From positions 1 to 33,853 of the forward strand of contig JAIERG010000136.1 in the NCBI GenBank assembly GCA_019747095.1: a DNA stretch of 33,853 nt, in the 5' to 3' direction. Of the stretch, positions 16,851-22,934 are shown piece after piece. Below the pieces are notes generated by a model, which saw only the letters and a program-made list of their open reading frames with translations, was not told the DNA's origin and made no database searches. Every line of letters begins with the position of its first letter. The first letter of the stretch is position 1. The stretch is from Caulobacteraceae bacterium (GTDB lineage: Bacteria > Pseudomonadota > Alphaproteobacteria > Caulobacterales > Caulobacteraceae). The position numbers were made by a program, and so were the translations under genes.

Positions 16851-16988
16851 CTAGTTCTTGGCGTCGTTGGCGGCGTCGGTGACGGCGGCACCCGCCGCCT
16901 GGGTATCGCGGCCGACGCCGGCCACAGTGTTGCAGGCCGCCGTGGTCAAGGCGGCTGCGACGGCGAGAAGGACAAAGACCTTACGCAT
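16851..16988 (-). CDS. Entericidin-like small lipoprotein
   Basis: A 45-residue lipoprotein of the entericidin A/B type. The short signal MRKVFVLLAVAAALTTAAC ends in lipobox TAAC (Cys19), followed by NTVAGVGRDTQAAGAAVTDAANDAKN, the glycine/alanine helix typical of the family. Entericidins are small envelope lipoproteins induced under stress or stationary phase; EcnB of E. coli is itself sigma-S controlled. Start support is strong: AGGAG six bases before ATG. An exact EcfG-type promoter lies about 50 bases upstream inside the end of the kinase gene, and a clear terminator follows, so this is probably a monocistronic stress-response gene. No partner antidote-type entericidin gene is seen next to it. 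Confidence 0.87.
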   Translation of the reverse strand: MRKVFVLLAVAAALTTAACNTVAGVGRDTQAAGAAVTDAANDAKN

Positions 16989-17036
16989 TATGAACTCCTG
17001 AATGGGCGGACGGGGAAGCGCCGCCGGTACGGCCGA

Positions 17037-18167
17037 TCAACGCGCCGCGTTCGACAGGGTTCCTGGCCGGACCGCGGTATCCATCGGTTCAAGGTCCCTG
17101 GGGTCTAGAGGCTGGCCCACCTGCGGGGTCGCGAAGACCATCCGGGCGATCGTTCCTCTGGGCTGGACCGCAAGCACCTCGACATCGCCGTGAAGCTGCT
17201 TGGCGAAGGCTCCCATCAGGGTGTGGCCGACGCCGGTCTGGATCGTCTTGCCCGCTGGTCCGGGGCCGTCATCCTCGACCTCCAGCACGCTCACGGGGCC
17301 CTCGACCCGGAACCGGACGGCCAACTTGCCCCCGCGACCGGCAAAGGCGTGCTTTTGGGCATTCGTCACGGCCTCCACCAGCCAGAGCGCGAGAGGTGCC
17401 AGCTTGTCGGGATCCACGATCAGGCTGTCCGCCTCAATCGTGCTGACCACGAGGGGCCCCCGCCCGCTCTGTCCGGCCACCAGCTGCCCGACCAGCTCGG
17501 TCAGAAAGTCGCGCGCATCTGCGTGACCAATGTCTTCGGACTGGTAGAGGGTGCGATAGATCAGCGCCAATGCCGAGATCCTCTGGCGGGTGTCGCCCAG
17601 CGCAGCCTTGGCCGCCTCGTCCTTCAGGGCGCGCTGCTGCATCGACAGCAGAGAAGAGATGATCTGCAGATTATTCTTCACCCGGTGGTGCACTTCCCGC
17701 AGCAGGGCGTCCTTTTCCGCCAGGCTCTCGTGCAGCGACCTGTCGCGCGTATCGATGGCCTCGGCCAGCGCGTCGAGTGTTCCTGCAAGACGCCGGACTT
17801 CCGAAGGCGCATGGGTCGCCTGCAACGGCCGCACGGAGAATCGCCCGCGGGCATAGAGGGCAGCGATGCGCTCCAGATAGTCCAGCCAGCGGACCACGAT
17901 CCGCTCGGTCACCCACATCACCGTGGCGAAGGCGACAATCCAGGCGACGATCGGAGCCAGGAAGTTTCCGACCGGCGTAAGATCCGCCCAGGCCAGCACG
18001 GCAGGCAGGACGAGGATAGGCAAGAGCGCGGCGGCCAGGGCCACGCCCAGGCGGAATCGGATGCCCCGGAACCGGGCCTGCCCGCCGGATCGCCCCAGCA
18101 TCCGGGACACGGATCGTGGGGAGGCCCGATTGCGTCCTGCCTCTCTGTCTGATCCAGCCGACGACAC
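17037..18167 (-). CDS. phyK: PhyK-type sensor histidine kinase (HisKA_2/HWE family)
   Basis: A 376-residue membrane kinase thought to phosphorylate PhyR and so switch on the general stress response. Two transmembrane helices (about 42-62 and 68-88) are followed by a HAMP-like linker (89-150), the HisKA_2 dimerisation box EVHHRVKNNLQIISSLLSMQ with the phosphoacceptor at the HH pair (His161 most likely), and an ATPase domain with N-box EAVTNAQKHAF (Asn269) and G-box DDGPG (299-303). The loop between the helices is only a few residues, so there is no periplasmic sensor domain. It starts with GTG four bases after the sigma-factor stop, in the nepR-ecfG operon, the same order as phyK in Caulobacter crescentus. 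An internal ATG at residue 23 is an alternative start. Confidence 0.86.
   Translation of the reverse strand: MSSAGSDREAGRNRASPRSVSRMLGRSGGQARFRGIRFRLGVALAAALLPILVLPAVLAWADLTPVGNFLAPIVAWIVAFATVMWVTERIVVRWLDYLERIAALYARGRFSVRPLQATHAPSEVRRLAGTLDALAEAIDTRDRSLHESLAEKDALLREVHHRVKNNLQIISSLLSMQQRALKDEAAKAALGDTRQRISALALIYRTLYQSEDIGHADARDFLTELVGQLVAGQSGRGPLVVSTIEADSLIVDPDKLAPLALWLVEAVTNAQKHAFAGRGGKLAVRFRVEGPVSVLEVEDDGPGPAGKTIQTGVGHTLMGAFAKQLHGDVEVLAVQPRGTIARMVFATPQVGQPLDPRDLEPMDTAVRPGTLSNAAR
17039..17063 (-). promoter_or_regulatory. EcfG-type promoter (N16) for the entericidin-like gene
   Basis: Minus-strand GGAAC (17063-17059), 16 bases, CGTT (17042-17039), an exact consensus match. The -10 element overlaps the stop codon of the upstream kinase gene. 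Expected start of transcription is near 17032, a leader of about 45 nt. Confidence 0.8.
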
Positions 18168-18171
18168 CCGG

Positions 18172-18783
18172 TCAGCCCTGTCGACTCGCGCTCAGGCGGT
18201 CTGAGGCAGCCAGAATGGAGCGCATGGCGTCGCCCGCCGCGCGACCGTCGCGGGCGTATCCACCCCGCTCCAGCGTCGCCTGGAGTGCCTTCCTCGCCCG
18301 GCTCACCCGGCTCTTCACCGTGCCCACGGCGCACTGGCAGATCTCGGCCGCTTCCTCGTAGGCGAAGCCCCCGGCACCCACGAGGATCAGCGCCTCGCGC
18401 TGCTCGGCCGGCAGGGTGTTCAGGGCCTGGCGCAGTTCATCCAGTGCGATGGGCGCTTCCGGATCGTCGACAGCCACCAGGGTGCGCTCGGCCGCCTCCT
18501 GGTCCAGCTGCGACTGTCGCCAAGAGCGGCGCTTTTCGGAATAGAACTGATTTCTCAAGATCATGAAGGTCCACGCCTTCATGTTCGTGCCCATCTGGTA
18601 GCTGGCGCGCGCATCCCAGGCCTTCATCATCGCGTCCTGCGCAAGGTCGTCAGCAGCGGTCGCATCGCCTGTTAGCGTCCGCGCGAATGCCCGAAGGTGA
18701 GGGATCAGCGTTACAAGCTCTCGCTTGAAGCCCTCCTCGTCGGCCGACGGCGGCTTGGGGGCCGAGCTTCGCAACCCGCTCAC
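18172..18783 (-). CDS. ecfG: EcfG-family general stress response sigma factor
   Basis: A 203-residue extracytoplasmic-function sigma factor (sigT in Caulobacter). Region 2 spans about residues 20-90 (LVTLIPHLRAFARTLTGD, DDLAQDAMMKAWDAR, MKAWTFMILRNQFYSEKRR). Region 4 follows at about 110-170 (LDELRQALNTLPAEQREAL, GFAYEEAAEICQCAVGTVKSRVSRARKAL) with its helix-turn-helix for the -35 GGAAC. It is held inactive by NepR until PhyR-P takes NepR away. The start is a GTG that overlaps the nepR stop (GTGA), so the two are translationally coupled, giving matched amounts of factor and anti-factor. The locus is preceded by an exact EcfG promoter, meaning positive autoregulation. Confidence 0.95.
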   Translation of the reverse strand: MSGLRSSAPKPPSADEEGFKRELVTLIPHLRAFARTLTGDATAADDLAQDAMMKAWDARASYQMGTNMKAWTFMILRNQFYSEKRRSWRQSQLDQEAAERTLVAVDDPEAPIALDELRQALNTLPAEQREALILVGAGGFAYEEAAEICQCAVGTVKSRVSRARKALQATLERGGYARDGRAAGDAMRSILAASDRLSASRQG

Positions 18784-19016
18784 GATTTATCTCCGCCTGA
18801 ACCGCGCTCATCGGCGCGGCGCAGGATTTCGAGAAATTCGTCCGGAACCGGCTCATTCACGACTTCATCGAACAGGTGCCGTAGCTTCACGCCAATGGCC
18901 TGCTGGCGCAGGCGGGCTTCCTCAAGGTCCGCGCGGTCGGGCTTGGACTCAGCGCCCTTGCGACGGGGGTCGGGGGTGTCGATCATGGTGTGCTGGGCCG
19001 CCAGGGTTGGTCTCAT
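18780..19016 (-). CDS. nepR: Anti-sigma factor NepR
   Basis: A 78-residue protein that binds EcfG and is bound in turn by phosphorylated PhyR. The conserved two-helix core is clear: IGVKLRHLFDEVVNEPVPDEF (about 41-61) continuing LEILRRAD, flanked by disordered, charged ends as is typical. A start at the ATG of residue 11 (18986) would give 68 residues, nearer the usual size; neither start has a clear RBS. First gene of the nepR-ecfG-phyK operon, overlapping ecfG by four bases. Confidence 0.93.
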   Translation of the reverse strand: MRPTLAAQHTMIDTPDPRRKGAESKPDRADLEEARLRQQAIGVKLRHLFDEVVNEPVPDEFLEILRRADERGSGGDKS

Positions 19017-19071
19017 TCACGCAGGAAAAGGGGCCAGGTCGCAGCCCGGCTTCTGTTCTTCTGTTGCGGTG

Positions 19072-19096
19072 AACGTGAACCTTCGCTGCGAGTTCC
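19072..19096 (-). promoter_or_regulatory. EcfG-type promoter (N16) for nepR-ecfG-phyK
   Basis: Minus-strand GGAAC (19096-19092), 16 bases, CGTT (19075-19072). Transcription should start near 19065, 50-80 nt before nepR. Autoregulation of this operon by its own sigma factor is known across Alphaproteobacteria. Confidence 0.88.
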
Positions 19097-19137
19097 GTCG
19101 AACAGCAAAATTATTGTCAAGCTGGGAGGCGACCGCT

Positions 19138-19162
19138 GGAACCGTGGCGGCAGCGATACGTT
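19138..19162 (+). promoter_or_regulatory. EcfG-type promoter (N16) for phyR
   Basis: GGAAC (19138-19142), 16 bases, CGTT (19159-19162), an exact match, divergent from the nepR promoter and 41 bp from it. Predicted start of transcription about 19170, leader about 53 nt before phyR. Confidence 0.88.
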
Positions 19163-19222
19163 ACGTCGCGGATACGCGCCCAAGCTTGGGCCGCATAAAC
19201 GACCTTCGGGGATCAAGACACC

Positions 19223-20017
19223 ATGAGCCTTCTGGCCCGACTCGCGCCGCATCTGCCTTACGTCCGCCGCTATGCCAGGGCGCTCACCGGCGAACAGGCT
19301 ACCGGAGACAACTATGTGCGGGTGGCACTCGAAGCGCTCGCCGCCGGCGAAAGGCAGCTTTCACCCGAGATGACGCCGCGCGTCGCCCTCTATCATGTGT
19401 TCCACGCCATCTGGTCGTCGACGGGTGCCCAGCTGGAAGGCAACCTCGCCAGCCTCGAACATGAAGATGCCTCCAGCAGGCTCATGCGCATCGCGCCCCG
19501 ATCACGCCAGGCCTTTCTGCTGACAGCGCTTGAAGGCTTCACGCCCTCGGAAGCGGGACAGATCCTCGGCTCAGATGTTCAGGTGGTCGAGCAGCTCATC
19601 TCGGAGGCTCAAAGGGAGATCGATGCCGAGCTGGCGACAGACGTCCTCATCATTGAGGACGAGGCCATCATTTCCGCCGATATCGAAAGCCTTGTGCGCG
19701 AGCTTGGCCATCGCGTCACCGGAACCGCCACGACGCACGATGAAGCGGTGGATTCCGTCGCCCGCCACCGTCCGGGCCTGGTGCTGGCCGACATCCAGCT
19801 GGCCGACGGCTCATCCGGCATCGACGCTGTCAAGGACATCCTCAAGCGCTTCGACGTGCCGGTGATCTTTATCACCGCCTTCCCCGAGCGGCTCCTGACC
19901 GGCGAACGCCCCGAGCCGACCTTCCTGATCACCAAGCCTTTCCAGCCGGAAACGGTGAAGGCGGCGATCAGCCAGGCGCTGTTCTTCCATCCGGCCAGCC
20001 AGAAGCAGGCGGCCTGA
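19223..20017 (+). CDS. phyR: General stress response regulator PhyR
   Basis: A 264-residue anti-anti-sigma factor. Residues 1-135 are a sigma-factor mimic (EcfG-like regions 2 and 4: LARLAPHLPYVRRYARALTG and ALEGFTPSEAGQILGSDVQ) that binds NepR once exposed. Residues 139-260 are a receiver domain with acidic pair Glu145/Asp146, phosphoacceptor Asp190 in VLADIQLADG, Thr218 in FITAFPE and Lys238 in TKPF; the FxTAFPE variant is typical of PhyR-type receivers. Transcribed divergently from nepR with its own EcfG promoter and followed by a strong terminator, so it is monocistronic. Sequence and synteny together make this call firm. Confidence 0.97.
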   Translation: MSLLARLAPHLPYVRRYARALTGEQATGDNYVRVALEALAAGERQLSPEMTPRVALYHVFHAIWSSTGAQLEGNLASLEHEDASSRLMRIAPRSRQAFLLTALEGFTPSEAGQILGSDVQVVEQLISEAQREIDAELATDVLIIEDEAIISADIESLVRELGHRVTGTATTHDEAVDSVARHRPGLVLADIQLADGSSGIDAVKDILKRFDVPVIFITAFPERLLTGERPEPTFLITKPFQPETVKAAISQALFFHPASQKQAA

Positions 20018-20044
20018 CGGTCGTTCGATCCCCCGCATGACAAG

Positions 20045-20075
20045 GGCCCCGCCGGCGATCCGGCGGGGCCTTTTT
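20045..20075 (+). terminator. Rho-independent terminator after phyR
   Basis: Perfect 11-bp stem GGCCCCGCCGG / CCGGCGGGGCC with loop CGAT, followed by five T. It begins 27 bases after the phyR stop. Confidence 0.93.
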
Positions 20076-20094
20076 CGATCAGCGAAGTGCGACC

Positions 20095-20460
20095 CTACTG
20101 CCCCGACGGCGCGGCCTGCACGGTCGGCGCGTTGACGTTGGGCGCCTCGCCCGTCGGCGGGTTGGTGGGCTCCCCGGTCGAGGTCGTCGGCGCGTCGGCT
20201 GCCGGAACGCTGTCGCCGCCCTCGCGCTGGAAGGCGGCCGCGTCCGCCGCCTGCTGGCCCGAGTTCGCTTCCCCTGCAGAAAAGGCCGGGGCGAACACCA
20301 GGTAAAGGATCACGAAGCCGATCGCGGTCAGAACCAGCCCTCCCACCAGAACCAGGCTGATCCGGCGCCCGCCCCGGCCCTGCTTGACGAACTGTTCCTT
20401 CACCGGCCGGCCTTCGTGCACAGCGTCGGCGGCGCGGGAGTGAGGATCGTCCTGGGTCAT
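20095..20460 (-). CDS. Single-pass membrane protein under EcfG-type promoter (121 aa)
   Basis: A protein of unknown function. Its N-terminal cytoplasmic part has HEGRPVKEQFVKQGRGGRR, followed by one transmembrane helix (ISLVLVGGLVLTAIGFVILYLVF, about residues 44-66) and a periplasmic tail of some 50 residues rich in Ala, Pro, Thr, Gly and Glu (TTSTGEPTNPPTGEAPNVNAP). The tail looks unstructured. The frame is open to an ATG at 20490, but that would start at or before the predicted transcription start, so ATG 20460 is chosen; AGG lies about 8 bases before it. Preceded by an exact EcfG promoter and convergent with phyR, it is a likely member of the stress regulon. Confidence 0.75.
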   Translation of the reverse strand: MTQDDPHSRAADAVHEGRPVKEQFVKQGRGGRRISLVLVGGLVLTAIGFVILYLVFAPAFSAGEANSGQQAADAAAFQREGGDSVPAADAPTTSTGEPTNPPTGEAPNVNAPTVQAAPSGQ

Positions 20461-20498
20461 GGCGGGGCCTTTCGGGCTGTGAAAACTCAAGCCCCGTC

Positions 20499-20524
20499 AA
20501 CGTTCTGGCCAGCGTCGCCGTTCC
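20499..20524 (-). promoter_or_regulatory. EcfG-type promoter (N17) for the 121-aa membrane protein
   Basis: Minus-strand GGAAC (20524-20520), 17 bases, CGTT (20502-20499). Predicted start of transcription about 20492, leader about 32 nt to ATG 20460. It is divergent from the sRNA promoter 37 bp away. Confidence 0.75.
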
Positions 20525-20560
20525 CCTCTCCCGAAAGGCCAAAAAATCTTCGCCTCGCAT

Positions 20561-20585
20561 GGAACGCCAATCATGCAGCGCCGTT
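20561..20585 (+). promoter_or_regulatory. EcfG-type promoter (N16) for the proposed sRNA
   Basis: GGAAC (20561-20565), 16 bases, CGTT (20582-20585), an exact match. No reading frame begins downstream on this strand before a Rho-independent terminator at 20677-20703, and rplT beyond is on the other strand. Confidence 0.8.
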
Positions 20586-20591
20586 ATCGGT

Positions 20592-20704
20592 CTGCGGAGG
20601 CGGCGACGCCCCCCGACTTGGACCCGCCACAGCGGGTCTGGCCGCCTCCGCGCCTCATTCTCGATGATGCCACTTCAAGGCGATCCGCAAGGGTCGCCTT
20701 TTTC
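20592..20704 (+). ncRNA. Proposed EcfG-dependent small RNA, GsrN-like
   Basis: About 113 nt between an exact EcfG promoter and an intrinsic terminator, with no coding frame of its own. Predicted fold by eye: a perfect 11-bp closing stem GCGGAGGCGGC (20594-20604) with GCCGCCTCCGC (20641-20651); inside it a single-stranded 16-base 5' segment (20605-20620) with six consecutive C; then a nested perfect 7-bp hairpin GACCCGC / GCGGGTC with loop CACA (20621-20638); then a roughly 25-base linker; then a 10-bp terminator stem capped by GCAA. GsrN of Caulobacter crescentus is a sigma-T-dependent sRNA of about this size, whose exposed C-rich 5' loop base-pairs with G-rich target leaders such as katG. 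The match in promoter, size and loop makes this a likely GsrN homologue; that is inference. The start of transcription is estimated from promoter spacing. Confidence 0.75.
20677..20703 (+). terminator. Rho-independent terminator of the proposed sRNA
   Basis: Stem AAGGCGATCC / GGGTCGCCTT (one U-G pair) with GNRA tetraloop GCAA, overlapping a run of five T (20699-20703). Confidence 0.88.
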
Positions 20705-20719
20705 TTCGCGCGCAAGCGA

Positions 20720-20749
20720 AAGGGCCGCCCGGTCGCCCGGACGGCCCTT
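20720..20749 (-). terminator. Hairpin after rplT, probable terminator
   Basis: AAGGGCCG (20720-20727) pairs with CGGCCCTT (20742-20749), with a further CCGG/CCGG pairing inside. It begins 25 bases after the rplT stop. The T-run on the minus strand is weak (TTTCGCTT), so efficiency is uncertain. Confidence 0.5.
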
Positions 20750-20773
20750 CATTTCGTCTCGCTCGCTGGCCGA

Positions 20774-21127
20774 TCAGGCCAGGGCGGCGCGCACCTTGTC
20801 GGCGATCGCCTTGAAGCCGGTCGCGTCGGCGGCGATGGCGGCCATCACCTTGCGGTCCAGCTCGATGCCGGCCTTCGACAGGCCGTGGATGAACTGCGAG
20901 TAGGTGAAGCCTTCCTGACGGGCGGCGGCGTTGATGCGCTGGATCCACAGGGCCCGGAACGAACGCTTCTTGTTGCGGCGGTCGCGATAGGCGTACTGCC
21001 CGGCGCGGTCCACGGCGGCCTTGGCCGTGCGGATGGTGTTCTTGCGGCGGCCGGAGAAGCCCTTGGCCTGCTCCAGAACCTTCTTGTGCTTGGCGTGGGA
21101 CGTAACGCCCCGTTTCACGCGTGCCAT
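20774..21127 (-). CDS. rplT: 50S ribosomal protein L20
   Basis: 117 residues, full length. The N-terminus [30 protein letters not shown] and the core [24 protein letters not shown] are diagnostic of L20, an early-assembling large-subunit protein that binds 23S rRNA and, in many bacteria, represses its own operon. AAGGA eight to nine bases before ATG. It follows rpmI by 53 bp in the usual order. Neither infC upstream nor pheS downstream is contiguous here. Confidence 0.98.
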   Translation of the reverse strand: MARVKRGVTSHAKHKKVLEQAKGFSGRRKNTIRTAKAAVDRAGQYAYRDRRNKKRSFRALWIQRINAAARQEGFTYSQFIHGLSKAGIELDRKVMAAIAADATGFKAIADKVRAALA

Positions 21128-21180
21128 GTGTCTAGTCCTTCAAATTCTCTGTGCGATGCGATCAGGTCTGCCAGCGCCGA

Positions 21181-21378
21181 TCAGGCGTAGGGCATGTAGG
21201 ACTTGATCTTCTTGGCGTCGGCGTCGGCCATGACCGAGGTGCCGCGATTCTGGCGGATGTATTTGGAGTTGTGGCTGATCAAGCGGTGACGCTTGCCCGC
21301 AACCCCGGCCTTCACCTTGCCGGTCGCAGTGAGTTTGAAGCGCTTCTTGGCGCCCGACTTCGTCTTCAGTTTCGGCAT
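21181..21378 (-). CDS. rpmI: 50S ribosomal protein L35
   Basis: 65 residues, full length, very basic, with the L35 signature [20 protein letters not shown] at the start and [17 protein letters not shown] in the middle. First gene of the rpmI-rplT operon; the 145-bp gap to the upstream MFS gene should hold its promoter and leader, though I could not single out the promoter. Confidence 0.98.
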   Translation of the reverse strand: MPKLKTKSGAKKRFKLTATGKVKAGVAGKRHRLISHNSKYIRQNRGTSVMADADAKKIKSYMPYA

Positions 21379-21523
21379 TTTCGACTCTCATTCTGATGGG
21401 CGCAGGGCCCGTCGAACCTCAAAGGGTCCTTTTCGTCCCGCCCAGGCATGCCTGTTCGCCCGGCGGTCCGCACGCGAAGGCGCGGCTTCTAGGGCAAGCG
21501 GGGCGGAATGACAAGCGGCGGGA

Positions 21524-22768
21524 TCACTTCGCGGCTGCGGGGGCCACTCCCGGCACCGGAACATGGCGACCGGCGTTGAGCGCCATGATGGCGGCCGGGA
21601 TGGTCAGGGCCGCGCCGATCGCGAGCGGCCAGTCATGCCCCAGACTGGAGAACATCGCACCCGCCACGATCGGCCCTACGATCCTCCCCGAGGAACTCGC
21701 CGCCATGTTCAGCCCCAGCATGGCCCCCTGCCGATCGGGCGGGCTGGCGCGCGAGATCATGGCGGAGATGTTGGGCATGGTCATCGCCATGCCAAAGGCA
21801 CCGACAGCCATGGCGACAGGAACCGCCCACCCAACCGGCGACAGCATCTGTCCGACAAGACCCAACCCGAACAGCAGGCATCCGACCGCCAGCATGCGAC
21901 TTTCGCCGAACCGGCGCGCCAGTCGGCCGGTCAGCAGCGACTGACAGAGCACCGAGACGATCCCCACGGTCATGAAAGAGAAGGCCACCTCGCGCGCGCC
22001 CCAGTCGAACCGGGCTCCGGTCCACAGGCCGAAGGTCGATTCCATGCCCGAGAACCCCGCCATGTAGATCAGCGTCACCACGATCACTCGCGAGACCACC
22101 GGATTGTCGACGGCATGGCGCACACCGGACAGGAAGGGCTCGCGCGGCAGTGCCCCCCCCTCGCGCCGGGCCAGGCTTTCCTTCAACAGGAACACGGCTC
22201 CGAGCGCCGCCAGCGTCGCCAGCCCGCAGGCGGCGAAGATCGGCAACTGATAGCCCAGCCGACCCATGTCCTCCTGCACCAGGATGCCCGACAGTCCGGG
22301 CCCGGCGATGAAGCCCGCTCCGAACGCCGCCCCGATCAGTCCCATCCGCCCGGCCCGCTTCTCCGGCGGCGTGACGTCGGCCACATAGCCCTGGACGGTC
22401 GAGACATTACCTGCCCCCAGACCGGTGAACAGCCTGACCGCAATGGCCAGCCAGATGTTGGGCACGAAGGCCAGCATGAGATAGCCGACCGCATTGGCGC
22501 AGACCGTGATTAGCAGCACCGGCTTTCGGCCAATCCGGTCCGACAGCCGTCCCCAGAAGGGCTCGGCGAAGAACTGGCCGATCGAATAGGCCGAGAACAT
22601 CAGCGCCACCTGCCACGGCTCTGCCTGCAGGCTACTGCCAAAGAACGGAAGAAGGGGGACGACCAGGCCAAAGCCGACCAGATTTATGAATACGATGGCG
22701 AACAGCACGACCAGCGCCCGCCGGTCGGCATGATCGGCAGGTGCGTGGGCGGGCGGGTTCGCGGGCAT
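21524..22768 (-). CDS. MFS drug efflux transporter, TetA/TCR-like
   Basis: A 414-residue, 12-helix proton antiporter of the DHA1/TCR type. Seen: LVGFGLVVPLLPFF in helix 1, the Motif A loop GRLSDRIGRKPVLL, RLFTGLGAGNVSTVQGYVADVTPP (helices 4-5), and the antiporter Motif C-like GAAFGAGFIAGPGLSG. Such proteins export drugs or metabolites; the substrate is unknown and sequence alone does not imply tetracycline resistance. GTG 22771 and ATG 22768 are both possible starts; AAGG five bases before ATG favours the latter. It and the hybrid kinase gene sit divergently, 166 bp apart, between infC and rpmI-rplT. Confidence 0.88.
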   Translation of the reverse strand: MPANPPAHAPADHADRRALVVLFAIVFINLVGFGLVVPLLPFFGSSLQAEPWQVALMFSAYSIGQFFAEPFWGRLSDRIGRKPVLLITVCANAVGYLMLAFVPNIWLAIAVRLFTGLGAGNVSTVQGYVADVTPPEKRAGRMGLIGAAFGAGFIAGPGLSGILVQEDMGRLGYQLPIFAACGLATLAALGAVFLLKESLARREGGALPREPFLSGVRHAVDNPVVSRVIVVTLIYMAGFSGMESTFGLWTGARFDWGAREVAFSFMTVGIVSVLCQSLLTGRLARRFGESRMLAVGCLLFGLGLVGQMLSPVGWAVPVAMAVGAFGMAMTMPNISAMISRASPPDRQGAMLGLNMAASSSGRIVGPIVAGAMFSSLGHDWPLAIGAALTIPAAIMALNAGRHVPVPGVAPAAAK

Positions 22769-22934
22769 CACTGCCTTCTAGCCCAGCATAAACGATCCCG
22801 CGAGCGGCCCGGAGTCGCGGCTCGAAATCCCTCCGTTTGCGGACGTAATGCGATGAAATCGCTGCAAAAGTTTCAATAACGGCAAAGCTGACGTTAAGCG
22901 GTGACAGCTATGAGTCGACCGCGCAGGAGGCCCG

